NCBI RefSeq assembly: GCF_014635325.1
Contig: NZ_BMCT01000002.1
Coordinates: 62,001 to 126,000 of the forward strand
DNA from: Azorhizobium oxalatiphilum
Lineage (GTDB): Bacteria > Pseudomonadota > Alphaproteobacteria > Rhizobiales > Xanthobacteraceae
Direction: 5' to 3'
DNA length: 64,000 nt
A program made the position numbers and the translations under genes. The notes below the pieces were generated by a model. That model saw nothing but the letters and a program-made list of their open reading frames with translations, had not been told where the DNA came from and searched no databases. Position 1 is the stretch's first letter, and each line of letters begins with the position of its first letter. This document shows, piece after piece, positions 9,056-16,605 of the stretch.

Positions 9056-10932
9056 CAGCGTGCTCCCAGCAGGCCCTGCGGGCGCACGCGCAGCGCGACC
9101 AGCAGCAGCAGTCCGTAGATGATCATCCGCCATTCCTCGAAACCGCGGAGGAACTCGGGCAGGATGGCAAGGGCAAAGCCGGTGAGGACCGCGCCGCTGA
9201 GATTGCCGAGCCCGCCCAGCACCGCCATGGTGAGGATGAGGATGGAGGTCTCCACCGTGAAGCTCTCCGGGCTCACCACCTGCTGCACATAGGCGAACAG
9301 GCCGCCCGCCAGCCCGGCCAGCGCGCCGGAGATGGCGAAAGCGAGCAGGATGTAGCGCCGCACCGGCAGGCCGGAAGCCTGCGCCGCCAGCCGGTCCTCG
9401 CGGATCGCCCGCCAGGTGCGGCCGATGGGCGAGGAGACGTAGCGCTCGGCGATCACCACAGCGATGACCACGAGGCCCAGCACCAGCCAGTATTTCTGGC
9501 CCGTGGTGGCGAAGCGCAGGCCGCCGAGCACCTCCAGCACCGGGTGGGGAATGTTGAGAATGCCCATGGGGCCGCGCGTCACCGACACCCAGTTCAGGAA
9601 CACGAGGAATCCGATCTGGCCGATGGCCAGCGTGCCGAGCGCCGCCGTGTGGCCGCTGAGCTTCAGCAGCGGGATGGCGGCGATGAGCGCCACCAGCGCG
9701 GTCAGGACCACGGCGGCCAGAAGCGTGACATCGGCGGAGAGCCCATAGGGCCGCGCGAGCACCGCCACCGCATAGGCGCCCACCCCGAAGAAGGCCGCAT
9801 GGCCGATGGAGAGGATGCCCGCTGCGCCGGATACGAGGCTCACGCTCACCGCCAGCAGCGCGAAGATGAAGCCGTAGATCAGCGCCTGCAGCACATAGGT
9901 GCTGGAGACGAGGAGCGGCACGAGCGCGAAGGCCGCGCCCACCACGAGGAAGCCCCATGCGGGCAGATAATAGGCTCGCGTCGCGGAGAGCTGGCTGGAG
10001 GCGGAGGCGAGCAGGCTGGTGGTCGGCATGGCGCCGGCCGCCGCCCCCGAGCCGCCAAGCGCGTTGAGCTTGCCGCCGCCGAGCAGGCCGTTGGGGCGCA
10101 CCAGAAGCATGAGCAGCAGCAGGCTGAAGGCGATGGCGTCGCGATAGCTGTCGCCCACATAGGCGCTGGCCAGCGTCTCGCCGATGCCGAGCAGCAGGCC
10201 GCCCACCACAGCGCCGGGAATGCGGGCGAGGCCGCCGAGCAGGGCTGCGGCAAAACCCTTCAGGCCGAAGGGAATGCCCATCTGCGGGAAGACGCTCTGG
10301 AAATAGAGCGCCACGAGGATGCCCGAGAGCGCACCCAGCGCACCGGCGAGGCCGAAGGCGATCTGGCGCATGACGTCGGTGCGGATGCCGAGCTGGGCCG
10401 CCGCCGCCGGATCCTGCGCGGTGGCGCGCAGCGCGCGGCCGGTCCACGTGTAGGACACGAACAAGGTGAGGGCGATGGTGGCCGCCGCGCCGAAGCCGAA
10501 GATCACCAGGTCGGTGACGGTGATGTAGGCGTTGCCGATAAAGAAGGTGGTGCTGGAGATGGAGGCCGGGAAGGGCTGGCTTTCCGGCGACCAGATGATC
10601 TCCGCCGACTGGTCGATGATGGTGCTGATCGCCAGCGTGGACAGGAACGGCGCGATATAGGGCGCGCCCATCAGCGGGCGCAGCGCGATGCGCTCCAGCA
10701 GCAGGCCGAGGATGGCGACGATCACCACCGAGACGATGGCGGCCGGGATGAGCGGCAGGCCGAACCATGCGATGGCGGAATAGGCGATGAAAGCGCCCAG
10801 CATGAACAGCGCGCCCTGCGCGAAGTTGATGATGTTGGCGACGCCGAAGACCAGACTGAAGCCGAGGGCGATCAGCGCATACACCTGGCCGATGGCCAGA
10901 CCGTTCAGGATCTGGCTGAGAAACAGCTCCAT
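9055..10932 (-). CDS. Fused LivH-LivM branched-chain amino acid-type ABC permease
   Basis: 625 residues, about the sum of LivH (about 300) and LivM (about 320). Residues 1-300 are LivH-like (LNGLAIGQVYALIALGFSLVFGVANIINFAQGALFMLGAF; GLAGALGALSGILVALYF; LKGFAAALLGGLARIPGAVVGGLLLGIGE). A linker near 300-335 (LGGSGAAAGAMPTTSLLAS) leads into a LivM-like half (QALIYGFIFALLAVSVSLVSGAAGILSIGHAAFFGVGAYA; LGNLSGAVLTGFALAILPEFLR). One chain therefore supplies both transmembrane halves, with roughly 16-18 helices. It overlaps livG and lies about 100 bases after the binding-protein gene, from which it is separated by a hairpin. Confidence 0.92.
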   Translation of the reverse strand: MELFLSQILNGLAIGQVYALIALGFSLVFGVANIINFAQGALFMLGAFIAYSAIAWFGLPLIPAAIVSVVIVAILGLLLERIALRPLMGAPYIAPFLSTLAISTIIDQSAEIIWSPESQPFPASISSTTFFIGNAYITVTDLVIFGFGAAATIALTLFVSYTWTGRALRATAQDPAAAAQLGIRTDVMRQIAFGLAGALGALSGILVALYFQSVFPQMGIPFGLKGFAAALLGGLARIPGAVVGGLLLGIGETLASAYVGDSYRDAIAFSLLLLMLLVRPNGLLGGGKLNALGGSGAAAGAMPTTSLLASASSQLSATRAYYLPAWGFLVVGAAFALVPLLVSSTYVLQALIYGFIFALLAVSVSLVSGAAGILSIGHAAFFGVGAYAVAVLARPYGLSADVTLLAAVVLTALVALIAAIPLLKLSGHTAALGTLAIGQIGFLVFLNWVSVTRGPMGILNIPHPVLEVLGGLRFATTGQKYWLVLGLVVIAVVIAERYVSSPIGRTWRAIREDRLAAQASGLPVRRYILLAFAISGALAGLAGGLFAYVQQVVSPESFTVETSILILTMAVLGGLGNLSGAVLTGFALAILPEFLRGFEEWRMIIYGLLLLVALRVRPQGLLGAR

Positions 10933-10982
10933 GGGATGGGCAGCCTTGAATGGGCACTGGGGCCGGAACGCGAAAGGGAAAA

Positions 10983-11018
10983 GGACGCCGCCCCCGATGA
11001 CCGGAACAGGCGGCGTCC
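10983..11018 (-). terminator. Hairpin between binding-protein and permease genes (attenuating terminator)
   Basis: A perfect 10-bp stem (GGACGCCGCC / GGCGGCGTCC) has a 16-base loop. On the minus strand it is followed at once by TTTTCCCTTT. Because the livH-M, G and F genes continue in the same direction, a leaky terminator here would give more binding protein than permease, a common arrangement in importers. Confidence 0.65.
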
Positions 11019-11034
11019 GCGTCTAGGCCGGGTC

Positions 11035-12156
11035 TCAGTAGAGGACGTAGGCGCCGCTCTTGATGACGATGAAGGTGCTCTTCTTCTCCACCTCGCGGTT
11101 CTCGTCATACTTGGTCACGCCGGTCAGGCCTTCGTAGGCCGGCGCGGTGGCGATGGCGTCGCGGACGTTCTCGCCGGTCAGCGGCTTGCCGGACTTCAGC
11201 ATGGCCTTCACGCCGTTCACCGCGACCGCGACGGAGTCATAGGCGAGCGCCGAGTACTGGTCGGGCAGGCGATTGTACTTGGCCTTGTAGGCGTCCACGT
11301 AGGACTTCACTTTCGGGTTGTCGGCGAAGAACATGGTGTAGAGCAGCACGCCCTCGGCATCCTTGCCGGCCAGCTCCAGGAACTTCGGGTTGCTGAGCGG
11401 GTCCGGCGCGCCGATGGGGGTGGTGACGCCGGCCTGCCGCAGCTGCTGCACGAAGGCGGAGGCTTCCTGATAGTGAACGGGCAGGAAGATCACGTCCGGG
11501 TTCAGCGACTTGATCTTGCTGACCAGCGGGCGGAAGTCGCGGGAATTGGGGGCGATGGGCTCGACCAGAACCACTTCGCCGCCGCGCTTCTCGATTGCCG
11601 CCTTGGTGGTGTTGGCGGTCACGAGGCCCCAGTCGTCCTGGAAATAGGGGATGGCGATGCGCTTGCCCTTGAGCTTGTCGAGCACGATCTCGGCGTGCAG
11701 CGGGGCCAGCTGATCCTGCCGCACGTTCTGGCGGAAGGTGTAGGGGCTGAACTTGGGCCAGTCCGGATGGGAGGACGAGGGGCTGATCTGCGGGATCTTG
11801 GCTTCGGTCAGGATCGGGGCGGCGGCCAGCGAGGCGGTGGTGCTGAAGGAGCCGATGACGGCCACGAGGCCGGGCGTGTTCGCGAACTTCTGCGCGATGC
11901 TGGCGGCTTCCTTGGGCGAGTTGCGGTCGTCCTCGAACACCACTTCCAGCTTGCGGCCGTCGATGCCGCCCGCCGCGTTGACCTGATCCTCATAGAGCTG
12001 CACCGACTCGCGGAAGCGCTCGCCGAAATTGGCGACATTGCCGGTCAGGGGCGCGAAGAAGCCGATCTTGATGGGATCGGCCGCATAAGCGGTGGCGCCT
12101 GTCAGAGCAAGGCCCAGCGAAAGAGCGACGCCTGCAGCGGCGCGGCGGATGGTCAT
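11035..12156 (-). CDS. ABC transporter substrate-binding protein, LivK/leucine-isoleucine-valine family
   Basis: 373 residues, Peripla_BP_6 fold, periplasmic. A signal peptide spans about residues 1-25 (TIRRAAAGVALSLGLALTGA, cleavage near AYAA/DPIK). Landmarks are IKIGFFAPLTGNVANFGERF, AAGGIDGRKLEVVFEDDRNSPKEA, LVAVIGSFSTTASLAAAPI, PQISPSSSHPDW and ALAYDSVAVAVNGVKAML. It is first in the minus-strand liv operon and is divergent from the acyl-CoA synthetase gene, with inverted repeats in the shared upstream region. The ligand is unknown; the CoA ligase context suggests an organic or aromatic acid. Confidence 0.92.
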   Translation of the reverse strand: MTIRRAAAGVALSLGLALTGATAYAADPIKIGFFAPLTGNVANFGERFRESVQLYEDQVNAAGGIDGRKLEVVFEDDRNSPKEAASIAQKFANTPGLVAVIGSFSTTASLAAAPILTEAKIPQISPSSSHPDWPKFSPYTFRQNVRQDQLAPLHAEIVLDKLKGKRIAIPYFQDDWGLVTANTTKAAIEKRGGEVVLVEPIAPNSRDFRPLVSKIKSLNPDVIFLPVHYQEASAFVQQLRQAGVTTPIGAPDPLSNPKFLELAGKDAEGVLLYTMFFADNPKVKSYVDAYKAKYNRLPDQYSALAYDSVAVAVNGVKAMLKSGKPLTGENVRDAIATAPAYEGLTGVTKYDENREVEKKSTFIVIKSGAYVLY

Positions 12157-12179
12157 TTTGAACTCCGTAGCATAGTAAG

Positions 12180-12244
12180 TTGATAGACATTATTGGATGC
12201 TTTGCTATCATGTCAATCAACGCGATTGTGAATTGCGTCAATTC
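12180..12244. promoter_or_regulatory. Candidate operator region between divergent liv and acyl-CoA synthetase genes
   Basis: Two inverted repeats lie in the roughly 130-base divergent gap. One is TTGATAGACAT (12180-12190) against ATGTCAATCAA (12210-12220), 10 of 11 bases complementary with a 19-base spacer. The other is a perfect 6-bp palindrome, GAATTG-CGT-CAATTC (12230-12244). They look like regulator sites controlling both directions, but no regulator gene is adjacent. Confidence 0.45.
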
Positions 12245-12292
12245 CCGCTCCTGACGGTGGGAATTAGCATGGGACAAGCGGGAAACACGTTG

Positions 12293-13795
12293 ATGGCAAA
12301 CAATCTCTCCGACGTCCTGCGTGGCGGAAAGTCCGGGGATCTGGCTCTGATCGAGGCCACGGACGCGGGCGTGCGGACGTTCACCTATGGCGAGCTGAAC
12401 GACCAGGTGAACGCGCTGGGGCGCGGTTTTCGGGCGCGTTTCGGCGGCGCGCCGTTCAAGGTCGCGGTGCTGGCGCGCAACAGCGCGGACTATGTGGTGA
12501 TCTATTTCGCCGCCATGCGTGCCGGCGGCACGGTGGTGCCCTTCAACTGGCGGGCCAGCGACGAGGCCATCGACTTCTTCCTGCGCGACGCCGGCATCGA
12601 TCTGGTGCTGACCGACGATGCCGAGCGCCACGGCCGGCGCGACGGCGCCATCCTGATCGGCAGCTCAGCTTGGGCGGCATTGCAGGACCCCGGCCCGCTG
12701 GAGCCGGCCGAAGTCTCCGACACGGACATCGCCCAGATCCTCTACACCTCCGGTTCCACCGGAACGCCCAAGGGCGTGCCGCTCTCTCATGCCGGCCAGT
12801 ACTGGGCGGTGGAGGAGGGCGCGAAGCTGATCACCGATCCCGCCTCCTACCGGGTGCTGGTGGCCGCGCCGCTGTTCCACATGAATGCGCTCTTCAACAT
12901 CAAGCGCACCTTCTTCACCGGCGGCAGCGTCGTGGTGCTGCCGGGCTTCACGCCGGCCGGCTTCGCCCGTGCCGTGGACATCTTCCGCTGCGACTGGGTG
13001 TCCGGCGTGCCGACCATGATCGCCATGCTCGCCCGCCATCTGGGGGACGCCGTGCCCCGCGCCTTCGCCGGCGTGCGCTTCCTGTTCATCGGCTCCGCGC
13101 CCTATGGCGACAACCTCGTCGCCGAGGCCCGGCGCCTGTTCCCTAATGCCGAGATCGCCAATTTCTATGGCACCACGGAGGCCGGCCCCACGGTCTATGG
13201 CCGCCATCCCGACGGGCGTCCGTCCCCCGCACTGTCCTGCGGCTATCCGCTGTTCCCCGAGAACCTGCGCCTCGTCGGCGCCGACGGGGCGCTGGTGACG
13301 GGGGAGGGCGAGGGCACGCTGCACATGCGCACGCCCGCCACCATGCCCGGCTATCTGAACCGTCCGGAGACCAATGCCGCCGTTCTGCGCGACGGCTGGT
13401 ACGACAGCCGCGACATCATCCGGCAGGATGCGGACGGCTTCCATTATTTCGTCGGCCGCGCCGACGACATGTTCATCTCCGGCGGCCACAACATCTACCC
13501 CGCCGAGGTGGAGCGGGTGCTGGAGCAGCATCCGGTGATCGAGCAGGCGGTGGTGGTGCCGGTGCCGGACGATCTCAAGCACGAGGTGCCGGCGGCCTTC
13601 GTGGTCACGCGCGGCGGCGTCCCGCTGGACGAGGCGGCGGTGAAGGCCTGGTTCGTGGAGCAGGCGGACCCCTATCTGCACCCCCGCCACATCTTCGCCG
13701 TGCCGGAGATCCCGCTGGCGCAGACCAACAAGATTGACCGTTCGCGCCTCAAGGCGGAAGCTGCGGACCGCACCGGGCGCAACAAGGCGGCGTGA
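12293..13795 (+). CDS. AMP-dependent acyl-CoA synthetase/ligase
   Basis: About 500 residues, ANL superfamily; forms acyl-AMP and then acyl-CoA from a carboxylate, ATP and CoA. The P-loop motif A3 is ILYTSGSTGTPKGVPLSH, A5 is IANFYGTTEAGPTVYG, the hinge and A8 region is YDSRDIIRQDADGFHYFVGRADDMFISGGHNIYPAEVE, and the C-terminal catalytic Lys is in PLAQTNKIDRSRLK. The start is uncertain: ATG 12293 (MANNLSDVL) matches the family N-terminus, while ATG 12269 in the same frame has GGTGGGA upstream. It is divergent from the liv operon and followed 8 bases later by the ATC-hydrolase-family gene. Likely role: activation of the acid brought in by the Liv system. Confidence 0.9.
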   Translation: MANNLSDVLRGGKSGDLALIEATDAGVRTFTYGELNDQVNALGRGFRARFGGAPFKVAVLARNSADYVVIYFAAMRAGGTVVPFNWRASDEAIDFFLRDAGIDLVLTDDAERHGRRDGAILIGSSAWAALQDPGPLEPAEVSDTDIAQILYTSGSTGTPKGVPLSHAGQYWAVEEGAKLITDPASYRVLVAAPLFHMNALFNIKRTFFTGGSVVVLPGFTPAGFARAVDIFRCDWVSGVPTMIAMLARHLGDAVPRAFAGVRFLFIGSAPYGDNLVAEARRLFPNAEIANFYGTTEAGPTVYGRHPDGRPSPALSCGYPLFPENLRLVGADGALVTGEGEGTLHMRTPATMPGYLNRPETNAAVLRDGWYDSRDIIRQDADGFHYFVGRADDMFISGGHNIYPAEVERVLEQHPVIEQAVVVPVPDDLKHEVPAAFVVTRGGVPLDEAAVKAWFVEQADPYLHPRHIFAVPEIPLAQTNKIDRSRLKAEAADRTGRNKAA

Positions 13796-13803
13796 GGCAG
13801 GCG

Positions 13804-14286
13804 ATGACGAACACGCTCTCCATTCTTGAACGGCGGCGCATCGAGGCCGAGATCATCAAGCCGATCTATGACGAACTCGTCGCACGCTTCGGCGCCGACG
13901 AGGCCAAGGCGGTGATCGGCACGGCGGTGCGGGAGAACTCGATCCGGCAGGCGGCCTCCTTCCGCACCGAGCTGGGCGAGAATTCGGGCCTTGAGGGTTT
14001 TTACTCGACCCTGCATCTGTGGACCATGAACGGGGCGCTGGAGATCGAGGTCAAGGACCAGTCCGCCACCGCCCTCGATTATGACGTGAAGCGCTGCCAG
14101 TATGCGGAGATGTATCGCGACATGGGGCTGGCGGAGATCGGCCACCTGCTCTCGTGCCAGCGCGATGCCGTGTTCTGCAAGGGCATCGATCCGCGCATCG
14201 AGATGGAGCGGACGCAGACCATCATGGGCGGCGCGGACCATTGCGATTTCCGCTACCGCCTCGCGGACGCCCCGCCCGCCGAATAA
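13804..14286 (+). CDS. L-2-amino-thiazoline-4-carboxylic acid (ATC) hydrolase family protein
   Basis: 160 residues. The opening EAEIIKPIYDELVARFGADEAKAVIGTAVRENSIRQ and the later FYSTLHLW, CQYAEMYRDMGLAEIGHLLSCQRDAVFCKGID and MERTQTIMGGADHCDFRYRL agree with the ATC_hydrolase family as I know it; the conserved His/Cys in GGADHCDFRY would be the functional centre. ATG 13804 is preferred (GAGGCAG upstream) over a GTG at 13792 that overlaps the ligase stop. Named members open the ATC ring to S-carbamoyl-cysteine, but many annotations rest only on the family. Pairing with a CoA ligase suggests a different hydrolytic role here. Confidence 0.72.
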   Translation: MTNTLSILERRRIEAEIIKPIYDELVARFGADEAKAVIGTAVRENSIRQAASFRTELGENSGLEGFYSTLHLWTMNGALEIEVKDQSATALDYDVKRCQYAEMYRDMGLAEIGHLLSCQRDAVFCKGIDPRIEMERTQTIMGGADHCDFRYRLADAPPAE

Positions 14287-14296
14287 GGCGCGGTCC

Positions 14297-14329
14297 AAGG
14301 CGTGCCCGGCGGAAAGCCGGGCACGCCTT
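14297..14329. terminator. Bidirectional intrinsic terminator between convergent genes
   Basis: A perfect 14-bp stem (AAGGCGTGCCCGGC / GCCGGGCACGCCTT) with a 5-base loop (GGAAA) lies between the ATC-hydrolase-family gene on plus and the SsuD-type gene on minus. The stem's own AA/TT ends give short U tracts in both directions. Confidence 0.8.
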
Positions 14330-14337
14330 TCTGATGC

Positions 14338-15462
14338 TCAGGCGCTCACCCGCCATGCGGCATCGCGGTCCTTGGTGAAGGCGGAGGTGACGCCCTGCGG
14401 CGCCGCCCGCTGGACCGGCAGATGTGGCAGCACCATCTCGGCGAAGCGATAGGCCTCTTCCAGCAGCGGCATGCCGGAGGCGATCAGCACCTCGATGCCG
14501 GCATCGCGGTAATCGTTGATCCGCTTCACCACCTGCTGCGGGCTGCCCACCAGCGCGGTGCCCGGCCCGTGCCGCACCAGCCCGATGCCCGACCACAGAT
14601 TGGGGGCGATCTCCAGCTCGCGCAGATCCTTCGGCTTGCGCCCGCCATGCAGGGCCGACATGCGCTGCTGGCCCACGGAATCGATACCGGCCACGTAGGC
14701 CTGCGCGCCGGCGACGGCATCCTCGTCCATGTGGTCGTAGAGATCTTGCGCCGCTGCCCATGCGGCCTCTTCTGTCTCGCGCACCACCACATAGAGGCGG
14801 ATGCCGAAGCGGATGGCATCCGCGCGCTCGTGCTTCGCGGCGAGCGCCCGCACCTCGCGCACCTTGATTTCCGCCTGTTCCGGCGTCTCGCCCCACGAGA
14901 GGTAGGTGTCGATGTGCTTGGCGGCCACCTCGTGCGCGGCGGGCGAGGAGCCGCCGAACCAGAGCGGCACCTTGGCCTGCGTCGGGGGCAGCGGCAGGCC
15001 CGCCTCCACCACATGGATGAAGCGGCCCTTGAACGTCACCGTCTCGCCCCGCAGCAGGCCGCGCAGCACGGTGAGGAATTCATCCGTATAGGCATAGCGG
15101 TCGTCATGGCTGAGGTGCACGCCATTTTGCGCCATCAGCTTGGCATCGCCGTTGACGATGTTCACCCGCAGCCGGCCGTTGGAGAACTGGTCGAAGGTGG
15201 TGATCATCTTCGCCAGCAGGGTGGGGGAGATCAGCGGCGGATGGGCCGCGATCAGGTGCTGGAACTGGTCCGTATAGGGGATCAGCGCCGCGCCCTGAAT
15301 CCAGGCGTCGTGCGAGCCGGTGGCGAGCAGCGCGCCGGTGAATCCCAGATGATCCACCGCGCGGGCGATCTGCTGGAAATAGGCGTAATTGAGCGGGCGC
15401 GCGCCATCCTTGCGCCAGGGGTAGCGGCCATCGGGGCCGGTCAGATACCAGAGCACGTCCAT
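14338..15462 (-). CDS. ssuD: FMNH2-dependent alkanesulfonate monooxygenase (SsuD-type)
   Basis: 374 residues, luciferase-like TIM barrel (LLM class), close to the SsuD length of about 380. SsuD features are MDVLWYLTGPDGRYPWRKDG, QQIARAVDHLGFTGALLATGSHDAWI, the run RLRVNIVNGDAKLMAQNGV and WFGGSSPAAHEVAAKHIDTYLSWGE. The family uses FMNH2 and O2 to cleave R-CH2-SO3- to aldehyde plus sulfite, giving sulfur for cysteine synthesis. Start 15462 is the Met at which family similarity begins. An SsuA-like gene lies directly upstream on the same strand. No SsuB/C transporter or SsuE reductase is seen nearby. Confidence 0.85.
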   Translation of the reverse strand: MDVLWYLTGPDGRYPWRKDGARPLNYAYFQQIARAVDHLGFTGALLATGSHDAWIQGAALIPYTDQFQHLIAAHPPLISPTLLAKMITTFDQFSNGRLRVNIVNGDAKLMAQNGVHLSHDDRYAYTDEFLTVLRGLLRGETVTFKGRFIHVVEAGLPLPPTQAKVPLWFGGSSPAAHEVAAKHIDTYLSWGETPEQAEIKVREVRALAAKHERADAIRFGIRLYVVVRETEEAAWAAAQDLYDHMDEDAVAGAQAYVAGIDSVGQQRMSALHGGRKPKDLRELEIAPNLWSGIGLVRHGPGTALVGSPQQVVKRINDYRDAGIEVLIASGMPLLEEAYRFAEMVLPHLPVQRAAPQGVTSAFTKDRDAAWRVSA

Positions 15463-15481
15463 GGTGTGTTCCTTACGGGGT

Positions 15482-16354
15482 TCAGGCCGCGACGGCGAAA
15501 TGGGAGGCATCCACCGTGTCGCTCACGTCCACGGCGCGGGGGATGATGCCGAAGCGGGCGAAGATGTCGGCGTGCGCCTGCTGCTCGGCGAGGAAGGCGG
15601 CATCGGGTGCGGCGACGCCCCATGGCCGCGCGGTCAGCGCCGGCAGCCATTGCTCGGCCGAATGGCCGTTCAGGCCGTGGAGCAGCTCCGCCGCTCCCTC
15701 CGGATCGGCGGCGGTGGCGGCGTCCGAAGCGATCAGCTCGGCCAGCAGGAGGCGCACGGCCTCCGGATGGCGGCGAAGGATGTCGGTCGGCGCCCAGAAC
15801 ACGGTGCGGTTCGAGAACGCGCCGCCCGGCAAAGCGAGGATGCGGATCGGGGTGGCCGCGAGGATGTCGGAATAGAGCGGATCGGTGGCCACGATGGCAT
15901 CGAGCAGGCCGGCGAGAAAGGCATCCTTCGCGGTGGCAGGGATAATCTCGGCGGCCCGCACATCGCTCCAGTGCAACCCGGCGGCGGCCAGCTCTGCGGC
16001 GAGGAACTGGGTGTGCCAGGAGGTGGGCATCAGGCCGATGCCGCGCCCCTTGAGATCGGACAACCGGTTGATGCCGGACTGCGCGCGCACCAGCAGGCCG
16101 CCGCGCTCATGGCGGGGCGCGCCGATCCCGAACACGGCGGTGGAGAGGCCCTCCGCCTTGGCGAGGATGGGCGGCGTGGCGCCGGTGCCGGCAAGGTGGA
16201 TGACGCCGGATTTGAGCAGCGGAATGGTCTGCGAGCCCGCGCCATAGGTGAAAAACGACAGGGCATGCTCGGCAAGTCGCCCGACCGCGTCGCGGCGGCG
16301 CGCGAGAATGGAGAGGGAGGGGTTCTGAGGGTGAGCTCCGATGACGAGCGGCAT
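15482..16354 (-). CDS. SsuA/DszB-fold (NMT1-like) protein without signal peptide
   Basis: 290 residues with the type-II periplasmic-binding-protein fold of SsuA: FFTYGAGSQTIPLLKSGVIHLAGTGATPPILAKAEG, then LLVRAQSGINRLSDLKGRGIGL and FLAAELAAAGLHWSDV. The start is well fixed by AAGGAG about 9 bases before ATG 16354, and the protein begins straight at the first beta strand (MPLVIGAHPQNPS) with no signal peptide or lipobox, so it should be cytoplasmic. The same fold without signal peptide is used by the sulfinate desulfinase DszB, but the DszB nucleophile Cys (NCP) aligns with His here (AHP). It may therefore be a cytoplasmic binding protein or an enzyme with different chemistry. It is in one operon with the SsuD-type gene. 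Confidence 0.75.
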   Translation of the reverse strand: MPLVIGAHPQNPSLSILARRRDAVGRLAEHALSFFTYGAGSQTIPLLKSGVIHLAGTGATPPILAKAEGLSTAVFGIGAPRHERGGLLVRAQSGINRLSDLKGRGIGLMPTSWHTQFLAAELAAAGLHWSDVRAAEIIPATAKDAFLAGLLDAIVATDPLYSDILAATPIRILALPGGAFSNRTVFWAPTDILRRHPEAVRLLLAELIASDAATAADPEGAAELLHGLNGHSAEQWLPALTARPWGVAAPDAAFLAEQQAHADIFARFGIIPRAVDVSDTVDASHFAVAA

Positions 16355-16605
16355 GAGCGGATCTCCTTGGGGCGGGGGACTGGGGGAGGAAGCTGGCGGA
16401 AGGGAAAGCGGCGCGAGTGACGATGGAAGTCCCTCGACATGAATTGCAAAATATGAAATCCATGGACTTAGTCAATTAACGGAGGCGATTTCGTGCCCGG
16501 CCTGTCGGGGCTGTAGGCTTCCGGAAGGGATCAGCGGGCCGAGGCCGAACGGGTTTCACCTGGGGCACGTCAATCCCGTTTCACGCGCCGCGCGGGAAGT
16601 AAGTC

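Noticed and set aside
9544-12183. 879-codon open frame on the plus strand opposite the liv genes
   Set aside because: It lies antisense to the fused permease and binding-protein genes, has low-complexity His/Arg/Glu-rich composition and no domain. It exists only because GC-rich codons on one strand rarely give stops on the other.
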